Positions 11,430 to 20,718 of a DNA stretch of 64,000 nucleotides are shown piece by piece. The stretch's first letter is position 1, and each line of letters starts with the position of its first letter. The stretch comes from Lichina pygmaea. Its lineage: Eukaryota; Ascomycota; Lichinomycetes; Lichinales; Lichinaceae. The stretch is from NCBI GenBank assembly GCA_963422465.1, contig OY730175.1, positions 2,976,001 through 3,040,000 of the forward strand, written 5' to 3'. Below the pieces are notes generated by a model. The model was not told where the DNA came from. It searched no databases and saw only the letters and a list, made by a program, of their open reading frames with translations. The position numbers and the translations under genes are program-made.

Positions 11430-12821
11430 ATGGCTCCCAAGAAGAAAAAACCCACCTCTTCAGAAAGTAACACCAGAGCTACACCAGCTATACTCTCCCA
11501 ACCAGCTTCCAGTCTGCCTAGCACCCAGTCCAGCTCTCCTACCCTCCAACCAGCTCCCCAGAATGACTACAAACTAGTAGACTCCTGGATCAAACCCCAA
11601 CCAGTCCCAGAATCTATTCTGAAAAGCTGGGAAAATATCAAAAAGAACTCCTTCTCTACAGAAGTCCAGTCTAGCTCTACTGGCCTCACCAACAGAATCT
11701 TCCAGGAGCTGGAAAATATCAACAAGTGGCTGGACAAACAAGAAGCCAAGCCATTATATGCCCAGACTGTCCAAAAATTTATTCCAGCACAAATCCCTCT
11801 ACCTGCAAGAATTCTCAAAGAAGTTCTTGTACATCCTGGTATCCAGCCACCTGACATGGCTAATAGAACTCACATCCAGCTTTTCCAGGCTCTTCAAGAC
11901 AGACTACCCAGCCCCTACAACAAGCAGGTCAGAGCAGTAAGGAAACTTCCTTCAGAGAATATCCTTATTAACACAGAAAGCCAAGAGACTAAAGTCTTCC
12001 TAGAGAAAAACCCTGCCTGGGTATCAGCTATCTTCACAAAGGAAGCAACCATCCAGCCCAAGAGATTCCCAGTTCTGATCCATGGAGTCAGAACAGAAGA
12101 TATCCAACCTGAAGACCTGGAGAAAACCTGCCAGATAATCCAGAACAGCAACCCATCTCTGAGCAAACAAATCACCATCCTGAGAGCCTACTGGTCTAAG
12201 AAGGCTATAGCTCAAAAGAAGCCAGTTACCTCTCTCCACCTGGATCTGGCTACCCCTGAACAAGCCAATCTTTTGATTGAGAGTGGGCTAGTGCTGGGGC
12301 ACAGGATGCATGAAGCAGAACCTTTCCTGGCAGACACAGTCATTGCACAATGTTTCAAGTGCTTTGGCTATGGGCACCAAGCACACTTCTGCAAGAACAA
12401 AGCTGTGTGTGGTGCCTGTGGAGGCCAGCATGAAAGGAGAGCCTGCCAAGTTCCTGAACAGCTTCTCAAGCCAAAATGCTGCAACTGCAGAGGAGCTCAC
12501 CCAGCCTGGGCCAGTGTCTGTCCAGTACGCCAGGAAGCAGCCAAGAAGGCAAGAGAAGCATAGAACACACGCCCAGGAAAATATAAGATCCCAACAGCTA
12601 CCTCTGTTCCAGCTCTACAACCCTCCCCAGTTATGTCTTTCCCTCTCTCTCAGTCTCTACCAGGAGGGAAAAAACGTAAAATAGCTGAGCCAAGCAGAAG
12701 CTCAGAGCGACTCAGAGGTGCACTCCCAGAAGTGCAAATTCTTTCTTCAAGATCAGCCAACTCTGGAGGAAAGCTACCAGCTAACTCCTTCAAGATCTTT
12801 GATACTGAGATGTCTGCATGA
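11430..12821 (+). pseudogene. LINE-A ORF1 (Gag-like, CCHC), one premature stop
   Basis: ORF1 encodes a nucleic-acid-binding Gag-like protein. It starts MAPKKKKP, has a coiled-coil-like stretch (LENINKWLDKQEAKPLYAQ) and then three tandem zinc knuckles: CFKCFGYGHQAHFC, CGACGGQHERRAC and a C-x2-C-x3-H-x6-C motif. The frame is open for 377 codons. It ends at a TAG (12,561-12,563) where the intact relative at 20.7 kb has Trp, then continues in frame to the normal stop at 12,819-12,821. That final stop overlaps the ORF2 start as ATGA. The loss affects only the C-terminal tail, so RNA binding might survive, but the copy also has a broken ORF2. Confidence 0.88.
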
Positions 12822-15618
12822 AAGACACAAAGCTGACACTTCTCCAGTATAATGTGCAAAAAAGCCAATCAGTCCAAGAGCTACTGCTAGCAACCTCAGC
12901 TCTCCAAGAGGTGGACATTATTGTACTTCAAGAGCCCTGGAAAACCCCTCACCTAGAAACAAGCACTTCAACTGTTTTCTCTTCCTTTCTTCCTCTCTAC
13001 TGTTCAGAGATTGGCAGAACACTTTTTCTTATTAATAAAAATCTGAAACTCTCTTCTCTTCATCCTACCTTCTGGAATAAAGACTTTGTTTCTCTTGAAA
13101 TCTACCTGGAAAACTCTTCTACTTCTCTCTGGGTACATAATCTCTACTTCACCCCATCAAGTCAAGAAAACTACACAGAGGCATCAGAAGCTCTTCTCTG
13201 TTTACTCCAAAATGCATTACAAGAACAAGGACAACATATTCTTCTCACAGACTCAAATCTTCACCACCCAGACTGGTCAAAGAAATGAAGACTGTACTCT
13301 GAGACTGTAAACAAGTTTCAAGACCTAATGAAAGATTTAAATCTGGATTTAGCTATTGCATCTTTCACCCCTACCAGAGCAAGATCTCTTTCTGAAAAAC
13401 CATGTTCTGCTATTGATCTGTCTTTTATTTCTTCTTCTCTTTCTAACTCTCTGATTTTCTCTAAAGTGGCTCTTCAGTTCTTTCATGGGTCTGGCCACAG
13501 ACCTGTACTAACCTGCCTGGACCTGGATCCTCCAAGGAAAATCTGGAAACCAGAAAGAAACTGGAGAACACTGGACTCAAACCTTGCAAGAGTAGAGTGT
13601 GAGAAGCTACACCTGCCCTTCCACTTCCAAGACAAATATGAAGTGGATGAGTACTTGGAGTATCTTGACAACTTTCTCCAAGAAATAGCAAGCAAATCCA
13701 CACAGCCCCAGAAGCAATCTGGCCACTCAGTTCCCTGGTGGAATCAAGAGATCCAAAACAAGGTTAAAGAGGAAAGAAGAGTAAGAAGAAAAGTACAAAA
13801 AAGGCAAGCAAGTCAAGAGGAACTTGAGCAAGCAACTAAGCTCAAGAAAAAGGCAGTCAGAGATGGAAAACAGAACACTTTCAGACACCAAATCCATGAG
13901 CTGGCCAGCTCTTCAAAGTTCTGGAAGCTTGCAAAGTGGGGAAAGTCCAAAGCCAACAAGACTCCTGATCTTCCTCTGGTTCCTGACCTGGAAACACAAG
14001 AAGGAATAGCCAAAACCTTTGAGGAAAAGACTAAAGTCTTCTCACAGCAGTTCTTTCCAAAAGCTCTAGTTCCAGGACCAGACTCAGAAAGCTCCCAGAC
14101 TATCTCTGAGATACAGCTCTCCCAGGAGGTAACATGTGAAGAAGAGCCTATGACAGAGTTCTCCCCAAGATACTACAGCAAACTCTGAAAAGAAAAGGAA
14201 TACCTGCCTGGCTAGCTTCCTGGATCTGCTCCTTCTGTGATAAGCGCTCTACCACTCTTGTCTTTGATGATTCTGACTCTTGTTCTATTCCTATTCAGTG
14301 TGGAGTTCCTCAAGGTTCTCCACTATCCTCTATTCTTTTTCTATTCTACATTTCTGAATTGCATGAGACTGTGCATACTCCCTCTTCTGGTGTATCTGCC
14401 CTGGGGTTTGCAGATGATACAAATCTGCTTGCTTTTGGTCACTCCTTGAAAAGTAACCTTCTGAAGTTAAAGAACACACACCACAAATGTCTATCCTCGG
14501 CTGCAAGACATGGAATGGTCTTCTCACCTGAGAAATATGAAATACTTCTTTTTGCCAGAAGAAGATCAGACAATCTTCAGCTCAAGCTCAGACTGGGGAA
14601 TGTGATTCTCAAACCAAAAGAAGAAGTGCGAGTACTTGGAGTGTACCTAGATGCAAAGCTCCACTGGCACAAACACCAGAGGATTATTCTTCAAAAAGCA
14701 CAGAAAGCACTCTCTTGTGTTTCTAGAACTTCCTATTCTACTTGGGGCTTTCCAGTTCACACATCATGTCTGGTGTACACTGCTATACTGAGATCTCTAC
14801 TGAGCTATGCAGTGGGGATCTGGTTTAACCCTCTAAGAAAATCCTCCAATATCTCTTCTCTTGTTTCATTTCAAAACAGATGTCTAAGACTTATTGGGGG
14901 TGCTTTCAAAGCCACTCCTTTTTTTCTATTAGAGAGTGAGCTTTTTCTTCTACCTCTAGACCTCTACTTTAAATTTCGCACTGCCTGTTTTCTTTCTTCT
15001 ATTCAAAACTCCCCTCTCAAATACTTTCTTGACAGTATCTTTTCCACTATTTCCAGCTATGCCTCTCTCTTGAAGAAACCTTTAAAGGAATCCTCAACTA
15101 TCTCTCCTAAGTGGAAATTCACTTGGTTAAGTCAAATAACTACTAACCAGGCTAGTTCAAAGAAAGAACTACAAAAGTGCTTTACTAAAGAGTGGGAAGA
15201 CCAATGGGAAGAGAAGAAAAGAAGAAGCTATCCAGGCTGGCAGACTTTCTGTCAAAAGCCACACAAAAACAATCTGAAGCTCTACAAAGAGTTACAGAAA
15301 GCTGAGGCAAGTCTGCTACTGCAAATCAGGACTGGAAGAATTGGTCTGGCAAGTTTTCTTTTCAGAGCTGGAGTTCCTGACTTCCCTACCCCACTATGTG
15401 TGTGTGGCCAAGCAGAAGAAACTGCAAAACATATCACCTCTTCATGCTCTCTTTATTCAAGACAAAGACAACAAGTCTCTTTTAATCCCCAAGACTTCAC
15501 CACTATTATTTCAAACCCAGAGCTACTACAGAAGTTCTTGTACTGGTTTATGTCTTTGAAAAGACTAAACCAGTTTAATCTAGCTTTCAAACTCCACTAT
15601 TCCCAATCCAATACCTAG
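12818..15618 (+). pseudogene. LINE-A ORF2 (endonuclease-RT), broken
   Basis: ORF2 starts at the ATGA overlap with ORF1. The APE-type endonuclease part (QYNVQKSQ, VLQEPW, LLTDSNLHHPDW) is interrupted by an in-frame TGA at 13,286-13,288. It then continues in the same frame through GSGHRPV, where the intact relative has Asp in GSDHRPV, a key catalytic residue of this endonuclease family. Near 14,145 about 445 bp are deleted relative to the intact copy, shifting the frame and removing the first RT motifs. The downstream frame (14,359-15,618, 419 codons) keeps the FADD box and the C-terminal CVCGQAEETAKHITSSC motif. It cannot encode an active protein. Confidence 0.88.
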
Positions 15619-15804
15619 ATTCTCTTCTCTTACCAGAAACTTCAAGATTCCTTTTGTTACATTCTCTAGTCACACCCCGCCTTCAGTTTTTATCCCTTCA
15701 AAGGTTTTCTGAAGGAGTTCACTATTAGCTAGAAGATCTGCATGGCTGTAAAGCTACTACCAGTGTAAGAATCAAATAAAAAATAAATAAAAAATAAAAA
15801 TAAA

Positions 15805-16360
15805 CTAGACATGTAAGGGACAACAACTTGTAGCTGACAGCTGCAGTAGGACAGATGGTTGAGGATGTTGCTCACTATTCAGGAGACATGATTCTGCAAA
15901 GCAACCTGTCAGGCAAGAGGATCTGCACCCTGGAAGTCTTGAGTAGAACATGGAAACAAGAATCACCTTTGCAGTGCACAACTACAGGAGTATTCTTTGG
16001 GGAACCAGCAGAGTCTGACATCAGCTGGCTAACTATGATAAGGTAGGAAGCCATGGTGGTGCAAGCAACAGCTTGGTGGTCACTGGCCAAGGTGGGCTAG
16101 AACACCTGGTACCTCAGTTTCTTGTGTCACAGAGTGCAGAAACTGAAACAGTCTATACTGATAGTGCTCCAGCACTAGTGGATCTGGTTTGAGGTCTTCA
16201 AAAAGAGAACACTCTTGTGAAGGACTACCTCAGGCAGTCTGCACCAGTGGCCAGTCAAGCTACACAAGTAGCCAGGAAAGAGATGTAATACAATAGCAAG
16301 TGGAAGATCAACAGCAATAAACTGCTGTGATATGAATCTGCATTGTATGTGCCTCAGGAT
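15805..16360 (+). mobile_element. Ty3/gypsy relic G6, left part
   Basis: This degraded sequence is continuous with 19,379 onward once the SINE and its nested chimera are set aside. It carries an RNase-H-like ETVYTDSAPAL stretch near 16,150 and a block around 16,230-16,345 that recurs at 19,795-19,920. No LTR was recognised, so family placement rests on the integrase in the right part. It is broken in many places and is old. Confidence 0.5.
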
Positions 16361-16411
16361 TTTTTGATTTGATTTGATTTGATCCTTACACTGATTTGGC
16401 TGTTAAGCTAT

Positions 16412-18975
16412 TTTTTTATTTTTATTTTATTTGATTCTTACACTGGTAGTAGCTTTACAGCCATGCAGATCTTCTAGCTAATAGTGAACTCCTTCAGAAA
16501 ACCTTTGAAGGGATAAAAACTGAAGGCAGGGTGTGACTAGGGAAAGAAATCTTGAAGTTTCTGGTAAGAGAAGAGAATCTAGGTATTGGATTGGGAATAG
16601 TGGAGTTTGAAAGCTAGATTAAACTGGTTTAGTCTTTTCAAAGACATAAACCAGTACAAGAACTTCTGTAGTAGCTCTGGGTTTGAAATAATAGTGGTGA
16701 AGTCTTGGGGATTAAAAGAGACTTGTTGTCTTTGTCTTGAATAAAGAGAGCATGAAGAGGTGATATGTTTTGCAGTTTCTTCTCAGCTTTCTGTAACTCT
16801 TTGTAGAGCTTCAGATTGTTTTTGTGTGGCTTTTGACAGAAAGTCTGCCAGCCTGGATAGCTTCTTCTTTTCTTCTCTTCCTATTGGTCTTCCCACTCTT
16901 TAGTAAAGAGCTTTTGTAGTTCTTTCTTTGAACTAGCCTGGTTAGTAGTTATTTGACTTAACCAAGTGAATTTCCACTTAGGAGAGATAGTTGAGGATTC
17001 CTTTAAAGGTTTCTTCAAGAGAGAGGCATAGCTGGAAATAGTGGAAAAGATACTGTCAAGAAAGTATTTGAGAGGGGAGTTTTGAATAGAAGAAAGAAAA
17101 CAGGCAGTGCGAAATTTAAAGTATAGGTCTAGAGGTAGAAGAAAAAGCTCACTCTCTAATTAAAAAGAAGGAGTGGCTTTGAAGGCACCCCCAATAAGTC
17201 TTAGACATCTGTTTTGAAATGAAACAAGAGAAGAGATATTGGAGGATTTTCTTAGAGGGTTAAACCAGATCCCCACTGCATAGCTCAGTAGAGATCTCAG
17301 TATAGCAGTGTACACCAGATGTGATGTGTGATCTGGAAAGCCCCAAGTAGAATAGGAAGTTCTAGAAAGAGAAGAGAGTGCTTTCTGTGCTTTTTGAAGA
17401 ATAATCCTCTGGTGTTTGTGCCAGTGGAGCTTTGCATCTAGGTACACTCCAAGTACTCGCACTTCTTCTTTTAGTTTGAGAATCACATTCCCCAGTCTGA
17501 GCTTGAGCTGAAGATTGTCTGATCTTCTTCTGGAAAAATGAAGTATTTCATATTTCTCAGGAGAGAAGACTATTCCATGTCTTGCAGCCCATGATAGACA
17601 TTTGAGGTGTGTGTTCTTTAACTTCAGAAGGTTACTTTTCAAGGAGTGACCAAAAGCAAGCAGATTTGTATCATCTGCAAACCCCAGGGCAGATACACCA
17701 GAAGAGAGAGTATGCACAGTCTCATGCAATTCAGAAATGTAGAATAGAAAAAGAATAGAGGATAATGGAGAACCTTGAGGAACTCCAAAATGAATAGGAA
17801 TTGAACAAGACTCAGAATCATCAAAGACAAGAGTGGTAGAGCGCTTATCACAGAAGGCCACAGTCGTACTATGCCAGAACATAGTGTAGAGTTGGCACTC
17901 CCCCACAGGGTCTCTACCACACTTTCCCACAGTCCCGAGGTCTCTTGCACTCCGCCGTACATGCTCACCCCTGGGATCCTGCTTCGGAGCGCTGGGTCAC
18001 CAGCTCAAAGCCCACACTCCAACTGTAGTTTGCTCCCTGAGCTTGTTGTTTGCAGCCTAAGCCTGCACTCCGTACGAACCGGCATGCGCATCCATCCTCT
18101 CAGGCCATATAGACAGTCTTGTAGTAGGCCCAGGCCCTACCTCCGTCACTGCCATTATATGCCACACCTCGCAGTTGTTAACTGTTTCACGTTACCTTCG
18201 CAGATCTCTCGTACGAAGGCCGACCATGCCTCGCAGGTCTTACGGACTCTGCAGGCTGTGCCAGCACCTGCAGGGCTGTCTTTCCAGGCCACTAACCAAG
18301 TAGGGAGGAGTTTTCCTTGGTCCGCTGTTGCCTGTGGGGCCTCGGTTGCACCTGTTGGCCTACTGGATAACCCAGTCCCCCGGCCCCAGATTGTGGATTG
18401 TACGAAGAGACTTCGTGGCAAGGCCTTAGGCAAAACCATCAAGCCAGCACTTTGGCTATCACACGGCCCTCAGGCACTGGAGCGGCGACGTCTCCTCGTA
18501 CGACCACTCTCCTTCTTTAACAGGTGGTCTCTGTTCGATTAACAACGCCACGGTGCCAAGGCCACTCCCCTCCCTAGCAGATCCTCACGTGTTAGCTGGA
18601 GACTCTGCTAGGAGGGTGACTTGATGAGAACTCCTCTTGACTACTCCAGAGGTGCCCTATCAGACACCTAGACTTCACATCCACCAGCTGTGGGGCTGGC
18701 TTCAGGCTGTAGCGTACACGGTAGTCGTCTGTCGGGTGGTTTTCATCTCCCAAGCTTGGTCGCAGTCCTCTGTTCTGCTGTAGCTGTTTCACGGGGGTGT
18801 CCAGAGTGCCTGCGCGACACCTCCGGTGGCCTGTCGCTCCGCAACACCAGCAGCTTGACCGGTGACTTGATTAGCTCTTGGTGCAGCGACTACGAGCAGC
18901 CTGGGAAGCCGCCTGCCATCGACTGCCCCGAGGTTCCCAGCCTGCACCACGTGGAGGTTCGAGTTGTTGCAGGCC
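16412..18975 (-). mobile_element. Chimeric LINE-A copy 1 (LINE 3' half plus 1.1-kb module)
   Basis: This minus-strand insertion is flanked by a perfect 13-bp duplication, GCTGTTAAGCTAT (16,399-16,411 and 18,976-18,988). From the 3' end it has the LINE-A tail, the 3' UTR and ORF2 back to just upstream of the RT motif with TTLVFDDSES. At 17,857/17,858 it switches to an unrelated GC-richer module. A deletion of about 125 bp removes the zinc-knuckle region near 16,783. The same fusion with the same junction and the same 5' end occurs at 41,076-43,746, so the fused unit has retrotransposed. Confidence 0.88.
17858..18975 (-). other. Unidentified 1.1-kb module at the 5' end of the chimera
   Basis: I do not recognise this 1,118-bp sequence. 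It is richer in G+C and CpG than the LINE part. Short frames exist on both strands, and a minus-strand frame crosses the junction into an out-of-frame reading of the LINE, so coding is doubtful. Read in LINE orientation it starts GCCTGCA and has TGCAGGC about 30 nt on, which could form a terminal stem. Plausible sources are a host transcript captured by template switching or a non-coding RNA. The second copy (42,632-43,746) has fewer CpGs. Confidence 0.8.
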
Positions 18976-19378
18976 GCTGTTAAGCTATACAGAACTTCTT
19001 GAAGAATTTTTGTCTCTGGTAGACTTGACTCAGGAACCTCATGCATTTACTGTACACCCTGTGGTTTGTAGTGTACATACTGTGGGAAAACCCCAAACTC
19101 TGTAGGGGAAATAGGAAAACCACAGTAATAAGAGTTTTGTGGATCTTGACAGATATTGGGTGAGCTATTTCTTAAGAGTTTTCATACATCTTGCAAGGAG
19201 TACATCTTAGACAAGTTCTATAAATCTCAGGGGTTTTTGTGGCAGAATGTGGGGTGAGTCAGATTTGAACTGACAACTAGTTTAGTCAGGTTCTCCAGGC
19301 CTGACACCACTAGTTCTGGGTTATGGGTGCCATGTAGTGGGAAACTCTCACCAGTTTCCCACTACACCATGTTACCCC

Positions 19379-20277
19379 ATGTACCTCAGGATACTTCTGT
19401 TAGGAATGAAATCCTTTCAGAAACCACAATAACCTGTTGGCAGGTTATTTCAGAGCCAAAAAGACCCAGCACCTCACACAGCAGAAATAGTACTGGCCTG
19501 GAATTGCCAGCAACATCAAGGACTACATCAAGTTGTGTGCAAAGTGCCAACACTCAAAGGTGCACAAACACAAGCCTTATAGAGAACTTGTGTTGCTGAC
19601 ACAGCCAAGACTGGCTATGGGCTACATTGACAATGGATTTCATTGTCAAGTTACCACCAAAACCCTTCAAAGAACAGGTCTATGATAGTATTCTTGTGGT
19701 TGTCAACAGGTATACTAAAATAGCTAAGTATTTCCCAGTCTGGGAGAGGTCAAAGGCACCTGAACTGGCCAATCTTGTTGTCATGAAGAACTACCTTGGG
19801 CAGTCTGCACCAGTGGCCAGTCAAGCTACACAAGTAGCTGGGAAAAAGATGTAATACAATAGCAAGTGGAAGATCAACAGTGACAGACTGCTGTGATATA
19901 AAGCTGTGTTGTATGTACTTTGGGATATGTCTGTTAGGAATGAAATCCTTTCCAGAAACCACAACACTCAAAAGATACTATATATATTCTACAAGGAGTA
20001 CCCAGGGAAGCTGGGAGAGCCCACACACAGAGGCAAAGGTAGTGGTACAAGGTGCTACTAGGGTGGTGCTGAGTTGTTGACACTCTTTTTGCTATCATGT
20101 TTTTCTATACAAGATTTGTTTACAGTTTTTAATAAGATCAATATGTGAAAGCAGCTACAGGTGAAGCTTTACTGCTGGGAACAGGTGTGTAGGTGCCAGG
20201 AACAGGTATCAAATTAACAAAATAAAACAAAAAAAGCTGTCAAGAGTATATTGAGATGTTATCCAAGCCCACATCTA
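19379..20277 (+). mobile_element. Ty3/gypsy relic G6, integrase part
   Basis: This continues the G6 relic to the right of the SINE. A zinc-finger remnant of integrase (KLCAKCQHSKVHKHKPY, near 19,530-19,580) is followed by MTMDFIVKLPPKPF and VYDSILVVVNRYTK (19,627-19,715), the start of the integrase catalytic core. At 19,795-19,970 a block already seen at 16,230-16,360 recurs, so the element has an internal rearrangement or a second overlapping copy. Past 20,000 the sequence is AT-rich and unassigned up to the LINE target site. It is broken in many places. Confidence 0.65.
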
Positions 20278-20291
20278 TATCTATATCACCA

Positions 20292-20718
20292 GACTATCTA
20301 TAACAAGGCAGAGAGTGGCCAGTGGGATTCTGAAAGACTGGGGACAGGCCCCAATTACCTAGGAACACTCAGTCTTGGGGTGTGGTCCCAGGATTGAGCA
20401 AGTACTCCCAGTCAGACAGATAACAGCTTGAACTTCTCTCAAGAGAAACATCTAGCATCAAGGAGATCAGGGCTCCCAGGATAAGAGAAATAGTTTAGAG
20501 CTTGCCTCTAGTGCTGGTAGAGTTGAAAAACTCTAGGAAAGCTCAGGCAGGGGGTGTGGTCTCCAGCTTGAGTTAATACAGCCAGATTTCCCTAGAGTCT
20601 AGTTGGAAAAGACTGCCCAGGAAAGTACAGTCTTGGGGAGTGGTCCCAGGATTGTGCAATTACTGCTAGGAACCAGGTGACCCTTTGTGAACAACCCACT
20701 GTGCAGGTTACCTACTCT
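20292..20718 (+). promoter_or_regulatory. LINE-A 5' UTR with three monomers
   Basis: The leader contains three diverged units of about 53 bp at 20,359-20,411, 20,533-20,585 and 20,617-20,669. Each runs from CTAGGAA or CCAGGAA through a GGGTGTGGTC-like core to a TACTCCCAG or TACTGCTAG-like end. From 20,465 to 20,696 it is about 97% identical (roughly seven differences in 232 bp) to the LINE-B leader at 60,529-60,752, while the sequence upstream of 20,465 is much less similar. Promoter function is inferred from the position and from repeated monomers known in some other LINE leaders. Confidence 0.65.

Larger units (their letters stand above)
10934..15804 (+). mobile_element. LINE-A copy 3, full-length ends, inactive
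   Basis: It begins with ACTCTTCCCAG, the same 5' terminus seen in the LINE-B copies at 7,930 and 60,143, so it is 5'-complete. It carries a 5' UTR (10,934-11,429), ORF1 (11,430-12,821), ORF2 (12,818-15,618), a 3' UTR and an (AAATA)n-type tail ending near 15,804. ORF1 and ORF2 each have one premature stop, and ORF2 also has an internal deletion. It is the closest relative of the LINE half of the two chimeric copies at 16.4 and 41.1 kb, sharing GATAAGCGCTC at the chimera breakpoint. Confidence 0.9.
16361..19378 (-). mobile_element. SINE copy 1 (tRNA-like), split by a chimeric LINE
   Basis: Minus-strand SINE of about 440 bp net, in two parts (16,361-16,411 and 18,976-19,378) around the chimeric LINE insertion. 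The outer flanks carry a 14-bp target duplication with one mismatch (ATGTGCCTCAGGAT at 16,347-16,360 and ATGTACCTCAGGAT at 19,379-19,392). The 3' end has an (AATCA)n tail, seen as TTTGA repeats on the plus strand. The tRNA-like head lies at the right end. It inserted into gypsy relic G6, and the chimeric LINE later inserted into it. Confidence 0.8.

Noticed and set aside
15805-16360. A Ty1/copia element suggested by a YTDSAPAL stretch
   Set aside because: The continuation at 19,379 onward has Ty3/gypsy-type integrase sequence; the single motif is too weak to assign copia.
17871-18542. 223-codon frame in the chimera module on the plus strand
   Set aside because: It runs opposite to the LINE, resembles no known protein, and its counterpart in the second module copy is shorter; long frames are expected in stop-poor GC-richer DNA.
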